From positions 1-46,386 of the forward strand of contig CAMWTG010000001.1 of NCBI GenBank assembly GCA_947177115.1: a stretch of DNA of 46,386 nucleotides. Direction: 5' to 3'. Below the pieces are notes generated by a model. The model searched no databases. It worked only from the letters and a program-made list of their open reading frames with translations, and had not been told where the DNA came from. Position numbers and translations under genes: made by a program. Below are positions 15,093 to 22,484 of this stretch, piece after piece. The stretch comes from an uncultured Clostridia bacterium. GTDB lineage: Bacteria; Bacillota; Clostridia; Oscillospirales; Oscillospiraceae. Position 1 is the stretch's first letter. The number at the start of each line of letters is the position of its first letter.

Positions 15093-15815
15093 TTACAGGA
15101 CCTTTGCCAGGAAGGACTGCAATCTCTCGCTTTTGGGGTGGCCGAACAGCTCCGCGGGCTCGTTCTCCTCCACGATCACGCCGCCGTCCATAAAGAGCAC
15201 CCGGCTGCCTACCTCCCGGGCGAAGCCCATCTCGTGGGTGACAACCACCATGGTCATGCCTTCCCGTGCTAGGTCCTTCATGACCTCCAGCACCTCCCCC
15301 ACCATCTCCGGGTCAAGGGCGGAGGTGGGTTCGTCAAAGAGCATCACTTTAGGCCGCATAGCCAGGGCCCGGACGATGGCTACCCGCTGCTTCTGTCCGC
15401 CGGAGAGCTGGTTGGGATAGGCGTCCGCTTTCTCCTCCAGCCCTACCCGGCGTAGAAGGGCAATGGCGGCTTCGTCAGCCTCAGCCTGCTTCATCAGGCC
15501 CGTACGCACCGGGGCCAGAGTGATGTTTTTCCGGATGGTCATATTGGGGAACAGATTGAAATGCTGGAACACCATGCCCATCTGCTGGCGGATCTTGTCG
15601 ATCTCCACCTTGGGGCCGGTGATCTCCTGCCCCTGGAAGGTGATGGTCCCTCCGGTGGGCGTCTCCAGCAGGTTGAGGCACCGCAGGAAGGTGGATTTCC
15701 CGGACCCGGAGGGCCCGATAATGACCACTTTCTCCCCAGGGGAGATATGCTGGTCGATGCCGCTGAGCACCTGATGGTCCCCGAAGGACTTCGATAAATT
15801 CTTAACGTCTATCAC
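15093..15815 (-). CDS. Polar amino-acid ABC transporter, ATP-binding protein
   Basis: 240 residues, typical of GlnQ/HisP-type ATPases on the cytoplasmic side. Walker A GPSGSGKST (about 34-42), Q-loop QQMGMVFQHFNLFPN, signature LSGGQKQR, Walker B VMLFDEPTSALD and switch VVTHE are all present. It is the last gene of a three-gene operon (binding protein, permease, ATPase) and overlaps the permease by 14 nt. The substrate class (polar amino acids) follows from the family; the exact amino acid cannot be read from the sequence. Confidence 0.93.
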   Translation of the reverse strand: MIDVKNLSKSFGDHQVLSGIDQHISPGEKVVIIGPSGSGKSTFLRCLNLLETPTGGTITFQGQEITGPKVEIDKIRQQMGMVFQHFNLFPNMTIRKNITLAPVRTGLMKQAEADEAAIALLRRVGLEEKADAYPNQLSGGQKQRVAIVRALAMRPKVMLFDEPTSALDPEMVGEVLEVMKDLAREGMTMVVVTHEMGFAREVGSRVLFMDGGVIVEENEPAELFGHPKSERLQSFLAKVL

Positions 15816-16527
15816 TCTGCCGCAGCCTCCTTTCCAGCTTGCTCTGGAGCCAGGTGAAGATGATCACCACCACCAGATACATCAGCGCGATGCCGATGAG
15901 GGGCGGCATGTAGTCAAAGGTCCTGCCGCCAATGGTGAAGGCGTAGTAGGTCAGCTCGGCGGCGCCAATGGCCTGGACCAGGGAGGTGTCCTTGAAGAGG
16001 GTGATGAACTCATTGCCCAGGGAAGGTAGGATGTTCTTGAACGCCTGGGGGATGACAATAAAACGCATGGTGTCGAAGTAATTGAGACCCAGAGAGCGTC
16101 CCGCCTCGCTCTGACCGGCGTCCACGCTCATGAGCCCGCCCCGGATGATCTCCGCCACGTAAGCGCCGGAGTTGATGCCCAGGCCGATGATGCCTACCAG
16201 GACCTTATTCCGGCTGGTCTTGAAGATGACGAAGCTCCAGATGAGCAGCTGCACCATCATGGGCGTGCCCCGGATGACGGTGGTATAGAGGTTGCACAGG
16301 GCGTTGAAAAAGCCCAGCAGGGGATTGCGGCGTCCCGGACGCTGCTGGTCGTGGGCAGTGCGGACCACTGCTACTATCAGGCCCAGGAGCACGCCGAAGA
16401 TCAGGGCGATCACCGTCATTTCCAAGGTGGTGCCCAGCCCCTGGAGGTAGAGCTTCCAGCGGCTGCCCTCAATGAAGGCGCGGTGCAGCCGGGGGACCAG
16501 ATCGCCGAGCCAGTCAATCAATGCCAT
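15802..16527 (-). CDS. Polar amino-acid ABC transporter, permease
   Basis: 241 residues with about five membrane helices of the HisM/GlnP type. The N-terminal helix has GTTLEMTVIALIFGVLLG. The cytoplasmic coupling (EAA-like) loop reads SEAGRSLGLNYFDTMRFIVI and is followed by PQAFKNILPSLGNEF. A single permease gene implies a homodimer. It follows the binding-protein gene after a 65-nt gap holding a hairpin, and overlaps the ATPase gene. The start ATG at 16527 has AAGGAG. Confidence 0.92.
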   Translation of the reverse strand: MALIDWLGDLVPRLHRAFIEGSRWKLYLQGLGTTLEMTVIALIFGVLLGLIVAVVRTAHDQQRPGRRNPLLGFFNALCNLYTTVIRGTPMMVQLLIWSFVIFKTSRNKVLVGIIGLGINSGAYVAEIIRGGLMSVDAGQSEAGRSLGLNYFDTMRFIVIPQAFKNILPSLGNEFITLFKDTSLVQAIGAAELTYYAFTIGGRTFDYMPPLIGIALMYLVVVIIFTWLQSKLERRLRQSDRR

Positions 16528-16551
16528 AAGGGACTCCTTTCTTTCTATAGA

Positions 16552-16582
16552 GAGAAAGGACGGCCTCCTGGCCGCCCTTCTC
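16552..16582 (-). terminator. Intercistronic hairpin between binding protein and permease
   Basis: GAGAAAGGACGGCC and GGCCGCCCTTCTC pair around TCCT with one bulge. On the minus strand only a weak pyrimidine run follows. It probably acts as a partial terminator or 3' stabiliser that keeps binding-protein mRNA above permease mRNA, a usual arrangement for such operons. Confidence 0.5.
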
Positions 16583-16592
16583 AGATCTCAAC

Positions 16593-17375
16593 TCACTCGG
16601 CGGTGATATACTTGTCCACGATCCTCTGGAAGGTGCCGTCCGCTTTCAGCTCAGCCATGGCGCTGTTCACGGCGTCCTTCAGGGTATCATTGCCCTTGGC
16701 GAAGCCAATGGCGTAGTCCTCCACGGCGAACTCGGTGTCCAGGATCTCCAGGCCGGGATTCTCGGCCACGAAAGCCTTGGCGGGTTCGTTGTCAATGACC
16801 ACGCAGTCCACCTGGCCGTTGACCAGGGCCATGACGGCCAGAGCGCCGGTATCAAAGGCAATGACGTGGTCCTCGCCGTAGCCGCCGTTCTCCGGGGTGT
16901 CGGAGCAGTAGATGTAGCCGGTAGTGGCCTTCTGGGTGCCGATCAGGGCGGCGCTGTCCAGATCATCAATGCTCTGGACGGCGGGGGAGTCCTTTTTAAC
17001 AATGATAACCTGGATGCCGGTGGCGTAGCTGTCGGAGAAGTCCATGACCTCCAGCCGGTCTTCGGTGACGGTGATGCCCGCCATGGCGATGTCGCTCTGG
17101 CCGGTCTGTACGGCGGTGAGGGCGGCGTCAAAGCCCATATCGTCTACCACCAGCTCCAGGCCCAGCTTCTTGGCGATGGCCTCGGCCACCTCCACATCAA
17201 TGCCCTCGAAGCCGCCGTCATCGGTCATCATCTCATAGGGCGGGAAGGCCGCGTTGGTGGACATGTGGAGCTTGCCGGCCTCTACGGTGTTCAGATCGCC
17301 GCCGGCCTTGCTGCCGCAGGCGGCCAGGCTCAGGACCATGGTCAGAGCCAGAACCAGTGATACAAACTTTTTCAT
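16593..17375 (-). CDS. Polar amino-acid ABC transporter, substrate-binding lipoprotein
   Basis: 260 residues. The signal peptide MKKFVSLVLALTMVLSLAAC ends in a lipobox with the lipidated cysteine at 20, so the protein is anchored outside the membrane. The mature part is a family-3 solute-binding protein: STNAAFPPYE, GIDVEVAEAIAKKLG, DIAMAGITVTEDR and later the YAIGFAKGN segment. It is the first gene of the operon and has a strong promoter. The 375-base region upstream, up to nifJ, holds that promoter and an inverted repeat but no gene. Confidence 0.94.
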   Translation of the reverse strand: MKKFVSLVLALTMVLSLAACGSKAGGDLNTVEAGKLHMSTNAAFPPYEMMTDDGGFEGIDVEVAEAIAKKLGLELVVDDMGFDAALTAVQTGQSDIAMAGITVTEDRLEVMDFSDSYATGIQVIIVKKDSPAVQSIDDLDSAALIGTQKATTGYIYCSDTPENGGYGEDHVIAFDTGALAVMALVNGQVDCVVIDNEPAKAFVAENPGLEILDTEFAVEDYAIGFAKGNDTLKDAVNSAMAELKADGTFQRIVDKYITAE

Positions 17376-17449
17376 CTTGATTACTCCTTTTCTTCTATCA
17401 ATAACAATTCATCCGGTCTCTTTTCTTCGATCTTTGCGGGGTGATAGGG

Positions 17450-17478
17450 AGCATACTACGATTTCCGGGAATTGTCAA
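17450..17478 (-). promoter_or_regulatory. Promoter of the amino-acid ABC operon
   Basis: Minus-strand TTGACA (17478-17473), a 17-base spacer and TATGCT (17455-17450), about 75 bases before the start codon. Confidence 0.75.
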
Positions 17479-17657
17479 TAGATTTTCGCCAAAAATGTAT
17501 AAATATCAAGACGAAAATGTAAAAATCCGCTGAATTGCCAAAACAGGAATAGAAATGCCGCTGTATTTTGCATGTTTTGACGGATGATTTTTTGCAAGCT
17601 TTTATGAATATACACAATGCTGCCGTGTTGTATATAGATATTTCCTGCCATATGCAG

Positions 17658-17702
17658 ATCCCCCCTGATGCAGTACTTTCATTTTCCTGCATCAGGGGGG
17701 AT
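17658..17702. terminator. 16-bp stem hairpin downstream of nifJ
   Basis: ATCCCCCCTGATGCAG (17658-17673) pairs perfectly with 17687-17702. The T-rich tail is on the plus strand (TTTGTTTGTT), while nifJ is on the minus strand, so it may work mainly as an RNA 3' end stabiliser or bidirectional stop. Confidence 0.6.
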
Positions 17703-17753
17703 TTGTTTGTTATGCTATTTTACCGGAACGGCTCGTGATGCACGTATGAAAGA

Positions 17754-20700
17754 TCAGTCAGCCTTGTACAGGTCGATCAGCTTCATCAGGTGCGCATAAC
17801 GCTCCTTGGCGGCCTCTTCGTTCCGGGCGAACAGCACCTCGGCGCGCTCGGGGAACTCGCGGGTCAGCCGGGCATAGCGGGCCTCGTTGAGCAGGAACTC
17901 CTGGTAACCGCCGGCGGGAGCCTTGCTGTCCAGGGTGAAGGGGTTCTTGCCCTCAGCGGCCAGAGCGGGATTGAAGCGGAACAGGTTCCAGTAGCCGCAG
18001 TCAACGGCCTTCTTCATTTCCTTCTGGCAGTTCATCATGCCGCCCTTGATGGAGTGCATCTCGCAGGGAGCGTAGCCGATGATGAGGGACGGGCCATGAT
18101 AGGCCTCGGCCTCGGCAATGGCCTTGAGGGTCTGGGCGGTGTTGGCGCCCATAGCCACCTGGGCCACGTATACATAGCCGTACTGCATGGCGATCTCGCT
18201 GAGGCTCTTCTTCTTCATCTCCTTACCGGCGGCGGCGAACTGAGCCACCTGGCCAATGTTGGAGGCCTTGGAGGCCTGACCGCCGGTGTTGGAGTACACC
18301 TCGGTGTCGAAGACGAACACGTTGACATCCTCGCCGGAGGCCAGGATGTGGTCCAGTCCGCCGTAGCCGATATCGTAGGCCCAGCCATCGCCGCCGAAGA
18401 TCCACACGGACTTCTTGTTCAGGTATTCCTTCTTGTCCAGGATGGACTTGGCCAGCTTGCAGGCGTCGCAGTCGCAGTACTTCTCGCCCTTGGCCTTCAG
18501 CTCCTTCACATGGGCCAGCATGGCATCGCGCTTGTCGCCGAAGACTTCCGCACCCTTGGGGCTGGAGATGAACGCCTCGTTCTCGTCCAGCGTCATCAGG
18601 CTCTCCTCCAGCAGGGCGATATACTCCTTGGCGGCGGCCTGGTTGGCCTCGCCGTCCTCCATGGTATCCAGCCACTTCTGAGCGGCTTCCTTCAGAGGCG
18701 CATAGGCCCACTCAATGGCAATGAGCTGCTTGGTCTCCTCAGCCAGAGCGTTGCGGATGGCCTTCTGGCCGATGTACATGCCCAGGCCGTGCTCGGCGTT
18801 GTCCTCGAACAGGGAGTTGCACCATGCGGGGCCCTTGCCCTCGGCGTTGGTGCAGTAGGGGGAGGTAGCGGCCGGTCCGCCCCAGATGGAGGAGCAGCCG
18901 GTGGCGTTGGAGATATACATCCGGTCGCCGAAGAGCTGGGTGACGAGACGGGCATAGCTGGTCTCGGCGCAGCCAGCGCAGGAGCCGGAGAACTCCAGGT
19001 AGGGCTGCTTGAACTGGCTGCCCTTGACGGTGTTGTCCTGCATGTCGGCCTTGGGAGCGGTCTTCACCAGGTAATCCCAGACCTTGGCCTGCTCGGCCTG
19101 GCTCTCCTGGGGCACCATCTTGATGGCGCGCTTCTCGGGATCCTTAGCCCCGGCAAGGCAGGCCTCGACGCAGACGCCGCAGCCCATGCAGTCCAGGGGG
19201 CTCACGCCGATGGCGTAGGTGTAAACGCCCTTGCCCTTACCGGCCTTGATGGCGGCAGTCTTGAGGCCCTCGGGGGCGTTCTTGACCTCGTCCTCGGTGA
19301 GGGCGAAGGTACGGATGGTGGCGTGGGGGCAGACATAGGCGCAGGTGTTGCACTGGATGCACTTGTCGGGATCCCACACGGGGACGCTGACGGCAACGCC
19401 GCGCTTTTCATAGGCGGCGGCGCCCAGCTCGAACTGGCCGTCCACATGGGGCATGAACACGGAAACAGGCAGGCTGTCGCCGTCCATCTTGCCCACGGGG
19501 TTGAGGATGTCCTTGACCATGGTGACCAGCTCGCCCTTGCCCTCCAGGTTGTGCTCGACCTTCTCATCGGCGGCGTTGGCCCACTCGGCGGGGATGTCGA
19601 TCTTGGTGAAGGCGGTAGCACCCTTGTCGATGGCATTGTGGTTCTTCTCCACCACGTCCATGCCCTTCTTGGAGTAGGACTTGGTGGCGGCGTCCTTCAT
19701 GTACTGGATGGCTTCCGCCTCGGGCAGGACCTTGGCCAGAGCGAAGAACGCGGACTGGAGGATGGTGTTGGTGCGCTTGCCCATGCCCACCTCAGCGGCC
19801 AGGTCGATGGCGTTGATGGTGTAGACATTGATGTTGTTCTGGGCGATGTAGCGCTTGGCAACAGCGGGCAGGTGCTTATCCAGCTCCTCAAAGCTCCACT
19901 GGCAGTTGATGAGGAAGGTGCCGCCGGGCTTGACATCGCGGACCATGGGGAAGCCCTTGACAATGTAAGCGGGTACATGGCAGGCCACGAAGTCGGCCTT
20001 GTTGATGTAGTAGGGGGACTTGATGGGCTTGTCGCCGAAGCGCAGGTGGCTGATGGTCACGCCGCCGGTCTTCTTGGAGTCGTACTGGAAGTACGCCTGA
20101 ATGTACTTGTCGGTGTGGTCGCCGATGATCTTGATGGAGTTCTTGTTGGCGCCCACGGTGCCATCGCCGCCCAGACCCCAGAACTTGCACTCGATGGTGC
20201 CTTCCGCAGCGGTGTTGGGAGCGGGCTCCTCGGGCAGGGACAGATTGGTAACATCGTCCACGATGCCGATGGTGAACTGACGGCGGGGCTCAGCGGCGTT
20301 CAGCTCCTTGTAGACAGCGAACACGCTGGCGGGAGGCGTATCCTTGGAGCCCAGGCCGTAACGGCCGCCGATGACCTTCACATCGTTCTTGCCGGCGTTG
20401 GCCAGAGCGGAAACCACATCCAGATACAGGGGCTCGCCCAGAGCGCCGGGTTCCTTGGTGCGGTCCAGGACGGCAATCTTCTTGGCGGTGGCGGGAATGG
20501 CCTCGATGAGCTTGTCGGCGGCGAAGGGGCGGTACAGGCGGACCTTCACCAGACCCACCTTCTCGCCGTGGGCGTTCATGTAGTCGATGACTTCCTCGGC
20601 CACATCGCAGATGGAACCCATGGCGATGATGACGCGGTCGGCATCGGGAGCGCCGTAGTAGTTGAACAGCTTGTAATCGGTGCCCAGCTTCTCATTGATC

Positions 20701-21446
20701 TTGCCCATGTACTTCTCGACCACTGCGGGCAGCTCATCGTAGTACTTGTTGCAGGCCTCACGGTGCTGGAAGAAGATGTCGCCGTTCTCGTGGGAGCCGC
20801 GGGTGGCGGGATGCTCGGGATTGAGGGCGTGCTTGCGGAAGGCCTCGACAGCCTCCATGTCGCACATGTCCTTCAGATCCTCGTAATCCCACACGGCCAC
20901 CTTCTGGATCTCGTGGGAGGTGCGGAAACCATCGAAGAAGTTGATGAAGGGCACCTTGCCGGAGATAGCGGCCAGATGGGCCACGGGGGACAGGTCCATG
21001 ACCTCCTGCACGTTGCCCTCGGCCAGCATGGCGAAGCCGGTCTGGCGGCAGGCCATGACGTCGGAGTGATCGCCGAAGATGTTCAGGGCGTGGGTGGACA
21101 CGGTACGGGCGGAGACGTGGAATACGGTGGGCAGCTGCTCGGCTGCGATCTTGTACATATTGGGGATCATCAGCAGCAGGCCCTGAGAGGCGGTGTAGGT
21201 GCTGGTGAGGGCGCCCGCGCCCAGGGAGCCGTGGACGGCGCCGGCGGCGCCGGCCTCGGACTGCATCTCGACCACCTTGACCTGGGTGCCGAAGATGTTC
21301 TTCAGGCCGTTGGCGGACCACTGGTCAACCAGGTCGGCCATGGGGCTGGACGGGGTGATCGGGTAGATCGCCGCAACCTCGGAAAACGCATAGGAGACAT
21401 GCGCCGCCGCGTTGTTGCCGTCCATGGACTTGAACTTTCTAGCCAT
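17754..21446 (-). CDS. nifJ: Pyruvate:ferredoxin (flavodoxin) oxidoreductase
   Basis: 1230 residues, the length of the single-chain enzyme. It oxidises pyruvate to acetyl-CoA and CO2, reducing ferredoxin, at the centre of anaerobic energy metabolism. Seen here: the pyruvate-binding YPITPSSPMADL (about 27-38); the gamma-like domain with GVTISHLRFGDKPI; two 4Fe-4S motifs, CIQCNTCAYVCPHA (about 695) and CMGCGVCVEACLAG (about 752); the third cluster region GSCAGCAETSYARL; and the thiamine diphosphate site GGDGWAYDIGYGGLDH (about 1020) with YSNTGGQASKAS. The frame runs further upstream, but the ATG at 21446 has AGGAGGAG and yields the standard start MARKFKSMDGN. It is monocistronic and strongly codon-biased. 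Confidence 0.97.
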   Translation of the reverse strand: MARKFKSMDGNNAAAHVSYAFSEVAAIYPITPSSPMADLVDQWSANGLKNIFGTQVKVVEMQSEAGAAGAVHGSLGAGALTSTYTASQGLLLMIPNMYKIAAEQLPTVFHVSARTVSTHALNIFGDHSDVMACRQTGFAMLAEGNVQEVMDLSPVAHLAAISGKVPFINFFDGFRTSHEIQKVAVWDYEDLKDMCDMEAVEAFRKHALNPEHPATRGSHENGDIFFQHREACNKYYDELPAVVEKYMGKINEKLGTDYKLFNYYGAPDADRVIIAMGSICDVAEEVIDYMNAHGEKVGLVKVRLYRPFAADKLIEAIPATAKKIAVLDRTKEPGALGEPLYLDVVSALANAGKNDVKVIGGRYGLGSKDTPPASVFAVYKELNAAEPRRQFTIGIVDDVTNLSLPEEPAPNTAAEGTIECKFWGLGGDGTVGANKNSIKIIGDHTDKYIQAYFQYDSKKTGGVTISHLRFGDKPIKSPYYINKADFVACHVPAYIVKGFPMVRDVKPGGTFLINCQWSFEELDKHLPAVAKRYIAQNNINVYTINAIDLAAEVGMGKRTNTILQSAFFALAKVLPEAEAIQYMKDAATKSYSKKGMDVVEKNHNAIDKGATAFTKIDIPAEWANAADEKVEHNLEGKGELVTMVKDILNPVGKMDGDSLPVSVFMPHVDGQFELGAAAYEKRGVAVSVPVWDPDKCIQCNTCAYVCPHATIRTFALTEDEVKNAPEGLKTAAIKAGKGKGVYTYAIGVSPLDCMGCGVCVEACLAGAKDPEKRAIKMVPQESQAEQAKVWDYLVKTAPKADMQDNTVKGSQFKQPYLEFSGSCAGCAETSYARLVTQLFGDRMYISNATGCSSIWGGPAATSPYCTNAEGKGPAWCNSLFEDNAEHGLGMYIGQKAIRNALAEETKQLIAIEWAYAPLKEAAQKWLDTMEDGEANQAAAKEYIALLEESLMTLDENEAFISSPKGAEVFGDKRDAMLAHVKELKAKGEKYCDCDACKLAKSILDKKEYLNKKSVWIFGGDGWAYDIGYGGLDHILASGEDVNVFVFDTEVYSNTGGQASKASNIGQVAQFAAAGKEMKKKSLSEIAMQYGYVYVAQVAMGANTAQTLKAIAEAEAYHGPSLIIGYAPCEMHSIKGGMMNCQKEMKKAVDCGYWNLFRFNPALAAEGKNPFTLDSKAPAGGYQEFLLNEARYARLTREFPERAEVLFARNEEAAKERYAHLMKLIDLYKAD

Positions 21447-21518
21447 AGTTTTTTGCTCCTCCTGAATATTTGATACTGCTATGGTGTGAATACACAGCAA
21501 GGTACTCATACAGCATTT

Positions 21519-21547
21519 ACTATACCACTTTTTCTTCTCTGTGTAAA
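21519..21547 (-). promoter_or_regulatory. Promoter of nifJ
   Basis: Minus-strand TTTACA (21547-21542), 17-base spacer, and TATAGT with TGG just before it (extended -10). It lies about 75 bases before the start codon. Confidence 0.7.
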
Positions 21548-21642
21548 TGTTATGTTCGCTCCATTTCCGGAAATTTTTCTTTTTCTCCGGAATGGTAAAA
21601 TTTCTTTCTTCTTTTTTGGCAATTTTTGCAAATTGGTGGAGG

Positions 21643-21658
21643 GGGATTCCTATGGTAT
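21643..21658 (+). promoter_or_regulatory. Possible plus-strand extended -10 promoter
   Basis: TATGGTATAAT contains TGG plus a perfect TATAAT, with TTGGTG 17 bases upstream. It fires toward the paired hairpin element and, about 830 bases on, comM. It could produce a transcript of the repeat element itself. Confidence 0.35.
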
Positions 21659-21679
21659 AATTTAGAAAAATGTTCGTTT

Positions 21680-21813
21680 GCCGCCCCTGCGGGGCGGCGC
21701 CTGCTGCTGATCTTATCTTAGATTCGCGTCTCGTTGGCGCGGGGGCCTTCTTTTCGCGCACGCGAAAAGAAGCAAAAGCGTGCTCAAGGGGCCCTAGCCC
21801 CTTGAGAATCCCT
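21680..21813 (+). repeat. Three-hairpin repeat unit A (left arm of element 1)
   Basis: Hairpins GCCGCCCC/GGGGCGGC (21680-21698), CTTCTTTTCGCG/CGCGAAAAGAAG (21747-21772) and CTCAAGGGGC/GCCCCTTGAG (21783-21806) are joined by CAAAAGCGTG and followed by AATCCCT. The same plan is repeated at 22333-22466 (inverted), 35246-35381 and 35712-35851 (inverted), with stem bases changed in pairs. Confidence 0.75.
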
Positions 21814-21827
21814 AAATGTGTCGTTGT

Positions 21828-22289
21828 GTTTTTGCGCGGATCCTGGAGTCTGTCCGGTCTGAACCGGGCTGCGGGTGTAATTTCGGCTGTGCTGCGTCTA
21901 TTTTAGAATATTGCCGGGAGTCCCTACCATATCACGCGAGAGGAGCTCCCGGGGTGCTGAAATGAAGAATATTCCCGTAGGGGCCGATGTCCCCATCGGC
22001 CCGCCGTCAATTGGCAGGGTATCGTCAAAACGGGCCGATGAGGACATCGGCCCCTACGGGGGTGAGTAGCAGAAGTGCCTGCGAGAGGCGCACCGGGGTC
22101 GTTGCGCCCTACGGGATGCAGGTTTCCGATTGTGGATAGACAGGGAAATCATCGATCGTCCACCCCGGGAGATCCAGCGTGTATAACGGTAGGGTCTGCC
22201 GTTTACATCCTCAAACAGACGCAAAGCAGCAGAAATTACACCAAAAGTCCGGTTTAGACCAGACAGACCACAGGATCAGCGTAAAAAAC
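21828..22289. repeat. Inner inverted arms of element 1
   Basis: 21828-21884 and the reverse complement of 22232-22289 align along about 57 bases with roughly 80 percent identity, starting GTTTTT and ending GGTGTAATTTC. Thus the whole stretch 21680-22466 is one large imperfect inverted repeat; a second, MITE-like element sits inside it. Confidence 0.6.
21974..22060. repeat. MITE-like inverted repeat, copy 1
   Basis: A 30-base arm (21974-22003) beginning CCCGTAGGGGCCGATG is repeated inverted at 22031-22060 with one mismatch. The 27-base centre carries no gene. A related copy lies at 33336-33422. It is nested inside the three-hairpin element. Confidence 0.75.
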
Positions 22290-22332
22290 AAATTCCTCCG
22301 TAATAAGGTGTCACGCTCCGCGTGACGCCCCG

Positions 22333-22466
22333 AGGGATTCTTAAACCGTAGGTTTAAGCCCGCTTTTGCCTACTTTTCGCGGGCGCGAAAAGTAGGCGCG
22401 GAGTCCGGGGCCGCGCAGGTCCCGGGCTATCGAATAGAAATCATTTGGAGCGGCCCGCAGGGCCGC
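22333..22466 (-). repeat. Three-hairpin repeat unit B (right arm of element 1)
   Basis: Reading the minus strand: GCGGCCC/GGGCCGC (22450-22466), CCTACTTTTCGCG/CGCGAAAAGTAGG (22369-22396), linker CAAAAGCGGG, CTTAAACC/GGTTTAAG (22340-22358), then AATCCCT. The 31 bases at 22397-22427 are identical to 35776-35806. The last hairpin ends just before the comM ribosome site. Confidence 0.75.
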
Positions 22467-22484
22467 AGAAGAAAGGAACGATTA

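Noticed and set aside
17790..21473. A 1227-codon plus-strand ORF opposite nifJ
   Set aside because: It is the antisense shadow of a highly codon-biased gene; its Gly/Leu/His/Val-rich composition is not protein-like. Similar shadows lie opposite pheT, the fusion gene and gapA.
21660..22480. CRISPR array or riboswitch upstream of comM
   Set aside because: The palindromes are not regularly spaced with unique spacers, and no known riboswitch core is visible; the region is better explained by inverted repeat units.
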